Shown in pieces: positions 24,553 to 35,654 of a stretch of DNA of 64,000 nt (positions within the stretch are counted from its first letter, which is position 1; each line of letters opens with the position of its first letter). Source of the DNA: Anisakis pegreffii. Taxonomy: Eukaryota; Nematoda; Chromadorea; Rhabditida; Anisakidae. Below the pieces are notes generated by a model that made no database searches, was not told the DNA's origin, and saw nothing but the letters and a program-made list of their open reading frames with translations. The stretch covers positions 1 through 64,000 of the forward strand of contig JAPYMA010000373.1 of the NCBI GenBank assembly GCA_035041965.1, given 5' to 3'. The translations under genes were made by a program, and so were the position numbers.

Positions 24553-27500
24553 TTAACCACCAACACAATCGACAGTGGTAGACGAGTTATCTGCCATCTG
24601 AAATGTTAACAGAGATTCTTGTATGTCATCTGCATTGCTCTTCGTGAATGGCCCGTTCTCATTTGTTCAAAATGCTTGATTTTGGAAGATAAAGTCTAAG
24701 GGAAAGATCGACTACAGGGACCTCCAATCAAGCAAATGAAGTGTTCGTTGCCTCTAGTAGTTCATTTCTGTCTTCATAATAAACTCATCCCGTTGATACC
24801 AAACTGTCATTTTTTCGCTCCTGTTCGATTCACCGGCCTAACTCACGCCAGAACTTCAATTTGTTTTTTTTCTTGTCGTGATTCCCACCACACTCAGGAG
24901 AGTCTGATCAATTCAAAAAAAGAAATTCGCCCTCACTCCTTCATTGGAATTGTTGATCAAGATTAGGGAACAGAAGTAAATGAGCTTATCTCCTGAGTAC
25001 AAGGATCCGGTCGAACAGTCATCACCAGACAAACTTGCCATTGTTAGCAACCTTACACCGATGATAGAAACGAGCACAGCCCCAGGGTTCAGACGAGCAA
25101 TTTATTGAAATGATGGGGCAGCGTTCCACATAGTTGGTGAGGCATAGGCTCAAGCGACTAGCGCAGTCTGAAAAAAAACGCCTTTAAATCAGAGCCTTCC
25201 GACTTCCAGCAGCAAAACCTATTTGATTCCACAACATCGCCTCTCTCCTTCATTGAAATAGCTGATTGAATTAGTGGGAACGCAAGTAAACGTATGTATC
25301 AGGAAAGCTCGAGCATCTGATACAACAATCAATATTAGATACGACTAGTAATTTCAGCAACTACACTGATCACGCGAATGGAAGCAGCGCAATACAATTT
25401 GCGACCGAGATCTCATCAAATAAGCACAACTTCAAGCATACTTGCTTCACATAAGCAAATAAGCATACTTGCTTCACAAGATATCTATATAGCTGACCGT
25501 CCCAATCTCAAAACAAACACGCCCTGAACCAAAGCATTCCACCGCTGAGCACCAATCTCTACCTGATTCGACTACAGTCACCAAAAGTAATGGCGTCGTA
25601 ATGCAGCAAGCACGGACAAACAAATTCCTATGGTATCTGTACTCCTTATTATTGAGTTAGTTGAGGATGGATGCATCCAAGCTGTCAATTACACTATAAC
25701 CGACCAACGGGTATTTCTGAGATACTGGCTTTTCGTTCGACCTCGTACGCACTCGAGCTTGATTCCTTCTCTAACCGCGCATTCTCCGCAACTGAAGTGT
25801 TCATACATCGTGTAAATTAACATTCTATTAGAGATTTGAATAACAATAATCCTTTTTGCTACGGATGAAAATCTTAGTCGTTTAATGGACGTTTTTGTAA
25901 ACAACGAGAAAAATCATTCTTCTCGACCAGTGTTGCCAATGTTTTCGTCGTTAATCGCAACACACTTGTGGGTGAACAATTTGAATTGGTTTTCACGCGA
26001 AGGCTCAGTATATTATCACTGATCTATCTGAAGATTTAGCCATGCACGTTTGAGATGAAAGGAACAGATAGATGTTATGCGCAAACACACTGTTTCGGTT
26101 ATGAACTGACGTTGTGGTGCCTTCGAGTGCATGGAGCGAATATTCCAACCGGTTTTATGGAAGGAATTTACTATTCTTAGTCTAGTGATAGCCTCACTTC
26201 TTCATGAAAAATGTTGATCGAATTGACGGAACAGAAGGAACAAATGCAAGCAACTCGAGAGCACAATCATGCGATAAGGGAATCAGCATTCTGGAAACTA
26301 ACGAATTTCAGCAGCTCTACACTGATCATGTAAACGGTCACAGTCATGTGCAAGTCTCGGACAAGGCCTCATCGCACGTCCGCAATCCTTATCCCTGTTC
26401 TCACGACATATCCTTAGCACACTATCGCAATCTCAAAATAAACGCCTTACATATCACAGAGCATGAAACTCTAGTTGATTCGTCAGCAATCACAGAAAGT
26501 AGTGGTAGTTGAAAACAGCAAGTACGGATAAATGAATTCCTCCTGCCTCCCATATATACCTCCCATTAATGAGTTATTTCAAGAGGGAGGCATCCAGGCA
26601 GTAAAAATAAACCATAACAAACCCTCAGCGTTTCCGGAGTTGCTAGCACTACGCTCCAGCTCGGATGCACTGGAGCTTGACTCTGCCTGCGATCGAGCGC
26701 TTTCTGTAACTGACCTATTGGTTTATCGTGCAAATCAAAATTTGATTGCAAATTTCAATACCCATCATTCCGTTTGTTCAGAATAATGAAGTTTCTTCTC
26801 AGTGTTTGGTATACAGTTATGGATAATCGGTTTCTTTCTGTTTTTTCGCAACGGCTGAATATACTTATAATAATCCCTGTGATTATTTGGACAACTGAAT
26901 ATGAGGGTAAACGATCAAATTGGGGCACTGCGCAGCATAGTGTTTGGTATACAGTTATGGATAATCGGTTTCTTTCTGTTTTTTGGCAACGGCTGAATAT
27001 ACTTATAATAATACCTGTGATTATTTGGACAACTGAATATGAGGGTAAACGATCAAATTGGGGTACTGCGCAGCATAGTGTTTGGTATACAGTTATGGCT
27101 AATCGGTTTCTTTCTGTTTTTTCGCAACGGCTGAATATACTTATAATAATCCCTGTGATTATTTGGACAACTGAATATGAGGGTAAACGATCAAATTGGG
27201 GTACTGCGCAGCATAGTGTTTGGTATACAGTTATGGATAATCGGTTTCTTTCTGTTTTTTCGCAACGGCTGAATATACTTATAATAATACCTGTGATTAT
27301 TTGGACAACTGAATATGAGGGTAAACGATCAAATTGGGGTACTGCGCAGCATAGTGTTTGGTATACAGTTATGGATAATCGGTTTCTTTCTGTTTTTTCG
27401 CAACGGCTGAATATACTTATAATAATACCTGTGATTATTTGGACAACTGAATATGAGGGTAAACGATCAAATTGGGGTACTGCGCAGCATATTTTTTTCA

Positions 27501-30500
27501 TTCTAAAGCAATGTTTCGATGCTCTGAAGTCAAAGAATGAAATATCTAAAGCAATGTTTCGATGCTCTGAAGTCAAAGAATGAAACAGTTTATTATTCTT
27601 AGTTTAGTGATAGCCTCACTTCTTGATGAAAAATGTTGATCGAATTGAGGGAACAGAAGGAACAAATGCAAGCAACTCGAGAGCACAGTCATGCGATAAG
27701 GGAATCAGCATTCTGGAAACTAACGAATTTCAGCAGCTCTACACTGATCATGTAAACGGTCACAGTCATGTGCAAGTCTCGGACAAGGCCTCATCGCACG
27801 TCCGCAATCCTTATCCCTGTTCTCACGACATATCCTTAGCACACTATCGCAATCTCAAAATAAACGCCTTACATATCACAGAGCATGAAACTCTAGTTGA
27901 TTCGTCAGCAATCACAGAAAGTAGTGGTAGTTGAAAGCAGCAAATACGGATAAATGAATTCCTCCTGCCTCCCATATATACCTCCCATTAATGAGTTATT
28001 TCAAGAGGGAGGCATCCAGGCAGTAAAAATAAACCATAACAAACCCTCAGCGTTTCCGGAGTTGCTAGCACTACGCTCCAGCTCGGATGCACTGGAGCTT
28101 GACTCTGCCTGCGATCGAGCGCTTTCTGTAACTGACCTATTGGTTTATCGTGCAAATCAAAATTTGATTGCAAATTTCAATACCCATCATTCCGTTTGTT
28201 CAGAATAATGAAGTTTCTTCTCAGTGTTTGGTATACAGTTACGGATAATCGGTTTCTTTCTGTTTTTTCGCAACGGCTGAATATACTTACAATAATCCCT
28301 GTGATTATTTGGACAACTGAATATGAGGGTAAACGATCAAATTGGGGTACTGCGCAGCATATTGTTTCCATTCTAAAGCAATGTTTCGATGCTCTGAAGT
28401 CAAAGAATGAAACATCCGCCAGGGAGATTCCGATCTCTTCCAGAACACGAAAATATCATGTCGATTGTGGTAGTCGACTGAGTCATCCATCGAGATTGCT
28501 GATGGAAATGGGGGGAACACAAGTAAGCGTATGTATGTCAAGAGCACAAACATCCGATAAAGCATTCATCGTTATAAAAACATACCAGTTTCACTGCCAT
28601 TACATAACCAATAAAAATGACGACAATCTTGTGCAGCTGCTGAGCACGGTACCCCTAAGGTACGGCAAATTATCGACGCAGTATCAAGACATCGCCTCAA
28701 CTCACTACCGCAATCTTGAAGTAAACGCCTTTTAAATCAAAACATTTCGCTTTTGAGCATGAAACAGTATTGAATGGTAGCACTCACAGGAAGCAATGCT
28801 GGTTTACGACAGCAATTACACACAAATGACTTTCAACTATTTTCAACTATTCGTTGATCAATTAATTCACGAAGAATATATCCAGGTAGTGAAGGAGATT
28901 GTGACAGACCTTCGGGAGTTTCGGTGATGTTGGCATTACGCTCAACCTCTAATGCGCTTGAGCCTTTTTTTGCCTTCGACCGAGTACTTTCTGTAAATGA
29001 AGTATTTATTGCTTTTCTAATAATAAATTCACCGCCTTGATCCGAAACTGCCATGATTTCTGTCCTGTATATTTCAACGATCTAACTGAAACCAAAATTT
29101 AATTTAATATTTTATCGTGATTTCCACGACAATCGGGGCAGTGAAACCGATTTCAAGAAGCGAACTTATTAAATCATCCGTGGCGACACTCTCACCCGTC
29201 CATTCAAATTGCTGATGGTGTTGAGGGATCAGAAGTAAATAGACGTGTTTCGAAGGAACGAGCATCTGATGGAGCAATCAGCATTAGGCAAACATACCAA
29301 TATCATCATCTCTACATTGGTCATATAAACGACTGCAATCTCGTGGAATTAGTAAGCAAGGCCCCTCGAACGAAAGACAACTCATCCATGCATTTGCAAC
29401 ACACTGCCTCACTTGATTATCGCAATCTCAAAATAAACGCCTTTTAAATCAAAACCTTCTGCTGTTGAGAACTAAAATCTATTTGAGTCCACAACAGTCA
29501 AGGAATTGGTGGAGCTTCAAGATAGCACCCACTCACAAATGGATTTCAACTGTATCTGTGCTTCCCATTAATGGGCGACTTTAAGAGATGTTTCAAGGAA
29601 ATCAAATAAAGCATAACAAACCCGCAGAATTTGCTGATCTGCTGGCATTATGATGTACATCAGATGCGCTCGAGCTTGATTCCATTTCCGACCGAGCACT
29701 TTCTGTAGTAGTGTTGATTTGTAGTGGAAAGCAATGTTTCATTGCAAATTCCAAAAACAATAATTGTATTTGTTCAATGCTCGATATGCTTCTTCTGGAT
29801 AATCGCAACTGAGTTAAGGATCATGGGTTCAAGTCGGTTGTTTAGTGAGACCGAGGACATTCTCACTGAGCTAGCTGAACGTTCAATTATCCATACTTCA
29901 GGAGAAAGAAACTAATTGAAGTATTGCGCAATGTACTGTTCCGATTCTGAACCAGCGTTTGGATACTCTCGACATTGAAGAATGAAATATTCGCCCAGGA
30001 TAGCCTCACCGATCTGATTTGATCAAGTGTTGCGATAGCCTCACTCTGTCATTGAAATTGCCGATCAAATTGGGACCACAGGGAAACACATCTATCTTGA
30101 GAGCACAAGCTTCCAACAGTGTTTTTAGCGTTTTAAGAACTTACCAATTTCACCTGCTTTACACAGGTCATGAAAACGGTTACAATCGTATGCAGCTGGT
30201 GCACAACGCACGCCCAAGATACGGCAAATCATCCACGAGGTACCAAAACATCGCTTTAGGTCATTGTCACAATCTGAAAGTAAAGGCCTTTTAAATCAAA
30301 ACATTTCGCTTTTGAGCATGAAACTATATTAAGTGGTAAGATTCACGAGGAGTAGCGGAGCTTTATGACAGCAACCCACACAAATGACTTTCTACTATAT
30401 CCGTCCTTCCCGTCAATGAAATATCCCAAGAACAACATATCCTGGTAGTGAAGTAAATTTTAACAGACCCGCGGGAGTTTCGGTGATGCTGGCATTTCGC

Positions 30501-33146
30501 TCGACCTCAGATGCACTTGAGCTTGAATTCGTCCCCGATCGAGCACTTCCTGAAAATGAAGTGCTCATTCCTCTCTAATAATGAAATTAATGCCTTTGTC
30601 CGAAACTGTCGTGGTTTCTTTTCTGTTCAATTCGACTATGAAACTCAACCCATAATTTCAGTTTTTTTAATCGGGATTTTCATGACAGATGAGATAGTCT
30701 GACCGAGCTCAAGAAATTAATTTATTACATTTTGTAGGACGTGAACCTCATTTCTTCACTGAAATTGCATATCGAATTGAAATAGCATTTTATCGGGATA
30801 TCATGAGGGAGCACGAACAAATGGACGTGTCTTGAAAGCAAAAGCATCTGACAGAGCAATCGGCATTAGGCAAACATACCAATATCATCATCTCTACATT
30901 GGTCATATAAACGACGGCAATCGCGTGGAATTAGTAAGCAAGGCTCCTCGAACGAAAGACAACTTATCCATGCGTTTGCAACACACTGCCTCACTTGATT
31001 ATCGCAGTCTCAAAATAAACGCCTTTTAGATCAAAACCTTCCGCCGTTGAGCTTTAAAATCTGTTTGAATCCACAGTAGTCAAGGAATTAGCGTAGCTTT
31101 AAGACAGCAACCACTCAGAAATGGCTTTCAACTGTATCTGTGCTTCCCATTGATGAGTTATTTTAAGGGGAATGTTTCCAGAGAATCAAATAGATCATAA
31201 CAAACCTGTAGAATTCGCTATTGTGCTATCGTTATGTTGTACCTTGGATGCGTTCGAGCTTGATTCTGACTTCAACTGAGCATATGCTGAAAATGAAGTG
31301 ATCATTACCACTTTTATTTGATATTTCACTCAATTAATAAACTCATTGCCTTCATCCGAAACTGCAGTTGTTTCGTTCAAGTTCATTTCATCTGTCGTAG
31401 TCAACCCGGAATGCAATCCGGCTTGAGTACGATAGATGAAATGAATCCAGTGATAACGCTGATGACAGGGTGGCACAAGCTGTTATTGAGTTATAACTGC
31501 TGATTGAATAAACAGGATGATATAATCGATCAGGATGTGTCGAGCGGTTTAAGGAGAAGAATTTCTTAGATCAGGTGCGGCGATAACCGCACTCCTTCAA
31601 TGAGATTGATGAACCTATCTCGAGAGTACAGGCATCCGGCAGAGCAATCAGCATTATAAAAACTTACCAATTTCACCAGCTTTGCAAAGGTAACTAAAAC
31701 GATAACAATCGTCTCTAGCTGCTAAACAAGGCATCGCCAAGGCACGACAAATCATCCACGAGGTATCAAAACATCGCAGTAGCTCACTTTTGCAATCTGA
31801 AAGTGAAGGCCTTTTAACTCAAAATATTTCGCTTTGTGTATGAAACTATTTTAAGTGGTAACAATCACGAGGAGTAGCGGAGCTTTACGATAGCAACCCA
31901 TACAAATGACTTTCTACTATATCTGTACTTCCCGTCAATGAATTATCCCAAGAACAACATATCCTGGTAGTGAAGTAGATCTTAACAGACCCGCGGGAGC
32001 ATCGATGATGCTGGCATTACGCTCAACTTCAAGTGCACTTGAGCTTGATTCCGCCTTCGACAGAGCACTTCCTGAAAATGAAGTACTCATTGCCTCTCTA
32101 ATAATGAAATCACTGCCTTTGTCCGAAACTGTGGTGGTTTCTTGCCTATTTAATTCAACGATCTAACTGAAACCGTTATCTAAATTTACTTATTACCGAG
32201 ATTTTCACGACACTCGGGACATCAAGGAACAATTCATTAAGTCATATGCTGCGACAACCTCACTCGTTCATTGATATTGCTTATCAAATTGAGGGAACGC
32301 AAGTAAATGCACTTATATCGAAAGCACAAGAGTCCGATAGAGCAGTCAGAATTAGGCAAACTTACCAATATCACCTGTACACTGTTCATATAAACGACGA
32401 CAGTGCCGTGGAATTAGTACGCAAGGCCCCTCCAACGATACGCAGCTTATCCATGCGTTCACAACACATCGCCTTACCTGACTATCGCAGTCTAAAAATA
32501 AATCTTTTAAATGAAAACGTTTCTTCCTTTTACGTCAATCGCTGTTTGCTTCGCCAACGTTTCATCTTCGCCAAGGGCACTACAGGTAGCATGGAACATT
32601 CGAAGTTTTACACTGCCCGAACGATCGTCATTTTTATCTGTGCTATTACTTTTAAGTGATACGAAGGGAAAAACTCATACAGTCCTTTCAATACTCATCA
32701 AATCGGAGGTGGCGAGCAACACTTGATCCTGTGCAAACTAATTTGACAACTTGATCAGAAGTTAATCGGCGTTTGATTTGTGGACTGATACATATTGGCG
32801 TCATCATTCGTAGTTAATTTATGGACTGGCTGTGAGAGGTGACTGATCCAAACTCAGTGCACGGTCGACAGTCTACTTTAGGGCTGGACTGTGGGCTCCA
32901 AGCACTAACAATGTTCTGAGAGCCACTGCCTCTTCACTCGACCGCGAGGCTGTTGAGCCTGATTCCATCTCTAACCAAATCCGTCCATTCGTGAACCATC
33001 GATTCACGATCTACCATTCAAAGTAATGGCCCAAAATTGATTAAAAATTGGGTTTGTCGAATGATCATTAAAGGCTTACCTGTTGAAACAACTGCAGTCA
33101 GCTGAATTGTCAAGAGCATAACAAGCACATCAACCTTCGTACTCAT
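24553..33146 (-). CDS. Secreted modular six-cysteine / Ser-rich linker protein (about 20 exons, ~662 aa)
   Basis: Exon 1 (33080-33146) encodes MSTKVDVLVMLLTIQLTAVV, a clear signal peptide, then GTAAGC. A short exon 2 (32970-32938) is tentative. Two exon types then alternate. Cys exons of 126-129 bp: 32366-32491, 31668-31796, 30880-31008, 30145-30273, 29298-29426, 28586-28714, 27725-27853, 26303-26431, 25039-25167. Linker exons of 81-87 bp: 31991-32071, 31206-31286, 30469-30549, 29622-29702, 28910-28990, 28045-28125, 26623-26703, 25705-25791. Every junction is phase 1, so modules can be added or lost without frameshift. Each Cys exon encodes C-x6-C-x7-C-x6-C-x6-C-x6-C. Linkers read like ESSSSASEVERNAS, most with an N-x-S/T sequon. 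The last exon (24553-24629) is tentative. Likely extracellular; function and domain family unknown. The last Cys exon has a GC donor. Confidence 0.78.
25353..25506 (-). pseudogene. Decayed ninth Cys exon of the modular gene
   Basis: The acceptor context TTTTGAG is kept, but the first cysteine codon is TGG, a GCATACTTGCTTCAC segment is duplicated (about 25435-25478 on the plus strand), the frame reaches a TGA and the GT donor is gone. No linker exon is found between it and the last Cys exon, so this module is a remnant and is probably skipped. Confidence 0.7.
26190..28210. repeat. 1422-bp direct duplication of one exon pair
   Basis: The block 26190-26800 recurs at 27612-28222 with only a few differences. 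It contains one complete Cys exon (26303-26431 / 27725-27853) and one linker exon (26623-26703 / 28045-28125). The copies are far more similar to each other than to other modules, so this is the newest module duplication. Confidence 0.9.
26802..27492. repeat. 138-bp minisatellite, five copies, intronic
   Basis: Units start at 26802, 26940, 27078, 27216 and 27354 and differ at only a few bases. A sixth, single copy lies at 28222-28360. Because 138 is divisible by 3 and the unit lacks a stop in one frame on each strand, ORFs of 273 aa (minus) and 269 aa (plus) result. The array sits in the intron between a Cys exon and its linker exon, so coding use is unlikely. Confidence 0.92.
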
Positions 33147-33149
33147 CGG

Positions 33150-34140
33150 TGTGGACTTGTCGCTGCAGTGAACATCTTCAGTAAAGAGATGACCATTTAT
33201 ACTACTTTTCCAACGTAACTATGACCTTTCACTCTGCACTCTTTGTTCACAGTTAGGGAGGGACCTAACTGATATTCACTACTCAAATCCTATCAACAGT
33301 TAATACCGATGTTTGCAATGAATACCGTCGATGATGTCATTCCTTCTTTTATATGGAATTATATCGTTGATGGCACTAAATACAACAAATGCAGACAAAT
33401 TTCGTGCACCAATGGAAAGAATCGTTTAGGTAGGCTATTTAGTTCAAAGAAAGGTTATTCATTAATATCAATTAATTTTGAGAATATCCGAGGAGAATGG
33501 CTACCTGGACGTTTACTCAAGTGAATCTTATGTCGCGACTGATGTCGCAAGGAAAATAATTAATGAAAGAGATAATTAATTATGCTTACGATTAATCCTC
33601 GTTTGATTTATAATAATTTCTCTATCATATTATTGAATTGTTTATTCTAATTTCACGTTATTTTATGTTGTGGATGATATTCAACCGATTTGAAAATAAT
33701 AATTTGAAATGATTTACCATAATGTGGTTGTGTTATTTTTAAATATCGATCACACAATTATATTTTGTAGTGTATTAGAACATATTTCTATTTCTAGCCA
33801 TTTATCAAATGCTATCGTTATGATGTCATTCTAAAGTTGTCTTTACTCTATTTCCGAGACTAAAGTAATCGGATAGGAAAGGTATGGCCTTATCGTGCCA
33901 TCTGGAGACCACATGAAATCTTTCGTGCATGAATAATTTAGGCACGAAAAATTCATACTGGCTTCAGACGCACGGAAAGGTACGATATCAATCTGCCGAC
34001 TACTGTGGTCGTCGGAAGTCAGTATTGATTGTACAGTTAATTTATTGTATGCTTATGAAAATATAAAATTTGCACCATGAGGCTAAAGGCGTCATGTTAT
34101 CGTTTATGTTATCTTATCAATCTTCACACGCCCATAATGT
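33150..34140. other. Upstream region of the modular gene, AT-rich
   Basis: No supported gene. The segment 33440-33525 (GGTTATTCATTAATATCAAT and following) recurs around 41400-41475 and more distantly at 40765-40850, so it belongs to a dispersed repeat. Promoter elements for the minus-strand gene should lie just above 33146 but none is recognisable. Confidence 0.55.
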
Positions 34141-34150
34141 CTTACTAGTG

Positions 34151-34518
34151 AGAGTGAGGATGAATGTGAATCGTCGGAGAATATAGATGATGGTGTCCTC
34201 GTTGTTCCGGATAAAGTTGCTTTCAGCAACGGGAAACTTATTAACGCATCGGATGTTCATCGTGCAATTGATTTCTACCGCTCAACGAGTGATGGACACA
34301 GACCACTTTCTTCGATGCACGCATCGTTCAGGTTTATCAACAATAAAATTGATATGAAACGGCTACGCGATTTTGAAAGAAAGGAAACATGTATCCTAGG
34401 TCGACGGAATCAGATTAGAGCACTGTCAGTGGAGCTCAAGGAAGTGATCAACGATAAAATGGGAAAAGGTGTCATACTTCATGACATTGATTTTCAAGCG
34501 CTCGCACATTCCACATAA
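34151..34518 (+). pseudogene. 5'-truncated ORF, probably transposon-derived
   Basis: A 121-codon frame is open from just after a TAG (34148-34150) to TAA 34516-34518. It starts with an acidic stretch (ESEDECESSENIDD) and continues with DVHRAIDFYRS, HRPLSSMHASFRFI and MKRLRDFERKE, a charged helical pattern. The first internal ATG is at 34315. No upstream exon or promoter was found and the surroundings are transposon-rich, so a remnant of a repeat-encoded protein is likely. I cannot name the family with confidence. Confidence 0.45.
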
Positions 34519-34569
34519 CATTAAGGTAGCTTGAATATGCTATAGATGTACGAGAAAAAAATTTCTCGA

Positions 34570-34640
34570 GCATGTGGAACCGAACCACCGGGCGCTGGCG
34601 CTTGAGGCAGGCGTACTAACCGCCATGCCAAGCCGCCGAT
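34570..34640 (-). mobile_element. tRNA-derived fragment (SINE-like)
   Basis: On the minus strand TGGCATGGCGG (34620-34630) matches the Pol III A box and GGTTCGGTTCC (34576-34586) matches the B box, about 34 bp apart as in a tRNA. A CTCAAGC loop lies between them. The ends do not pair into an acceptor stem, so it is a tRNA-derived repeat or tRNA pseudogene, not a functional tRNA gene. Confidence 0.6.
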
Positions 34641-34937
34641 ATCGGAACGAAATTTAGAAACCCACTTCAATACACTGAAAACCTATTTCGCGCCATAACT
34701 CGTGTCCCCGTTGTTCACTGCAAAAATTTCTTGCATATTCGTGATCAGCTGCATGAGCCCTACAAAATGATATAGGTCCCATTCCGAAAGGCGGGGGTAA
34801 GTTCGTGAGGTTTCCTCGTTAATATAAATAATCGAAGCTTATTAGTCATCTTCATTTATTTCCAAAATGCAATATTTATATCAACTATTTTACTTCTACG
34901 TGCACACCGTCTTTAAATCAATCAATGACCATCATTG

Positions 34938-35214
34938 ATTACCTGGATTGGCCAGACTATCAAACGTTTATAACGTTGCTAGCCATAATGCTCGCGTTTC
35001 CGTGCGCATTGTTTTAGCCTCAATTTATGCCACCCCGCTGGCTAGGCGAGCAGGCTAAGCGAACGCAACCGAGTAAATAATTAGTCGCCGTGAATACTTT
35101 GCTTGTAAACGCAGTCAAATACCAATTCAATAAATAATCATTACTCTAATAAAATGAATATTCCACCGATCGCTCACTGCGATTGACGAAACAACCACTC
35201 GATGTCCAAGTAAT
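34938..35214. mobile_element. 277-bp MITE-like repeat, copy 2
   Basis: Second copy of the element at 20421-20694, same orientation, same imperfect 10-bp terminal inverted repeats. Followed by an AT-rich tract of TAGTAATCATTATTACTAA type that is itself palindromic. Confidence 0.75.
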
Positions 35215-35654
35215 AATTAGTAATCATTATTACTAACCATCATTGATATTAGTTATTATTAGTATTGTTCTAATTTCTGAATATGGTCAGCCCATAATTA
35301 TTTTTCTACTTCAACAACATTTTCTCTCTTCGGTAAATTTTGTTTTGTTAGATATTCGCTTAAAACATTACTTGCTTGAGTATCACTAGGTAATGCTTGA
35401 GTATCACTTCGTTTAATTACGCAGGTTTGAGATGGGGGCGATAAACGTTCGTTGACTATTCGCCATGAAGAAAATGAAAATTGGAGACGAGTATCAAACA
35501 ACGATCTCAACCTCAAACTCTACTAAGGCTGTGCTTATTGTGTTCTTGAACATTGTGGATTTCGAAGTTATTGTAACTGCCACAATCGATTATTTATGGA
35601 TCGAAGAAGTTGTTTATTTATCAGCTATTATTGTACATTTCGTACATAAGCCTC

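Noticed and set aside
26755..27583. 273-aa minus and 269-aa plus repeat proteins as genes
   Set aside because: Both follow from a 138-bp unit divisible by three, and the array sits in an intron of the modular gene.
32511..32726. Plus-strand ORF starting like a signal peptide (MKTFLPFTSIAVCF)
   Set aside because: It overlaps the acceptor side of the first Cys exon of the minus-strand gene, and no downstream exon exists on the plus strand.
34570..34640. Functional tRNA gene
   Set aside because: A and B boxes are present, but the ends cannot form an acceptor stem, so it is a tRNA-derived repeat or pseudogene.
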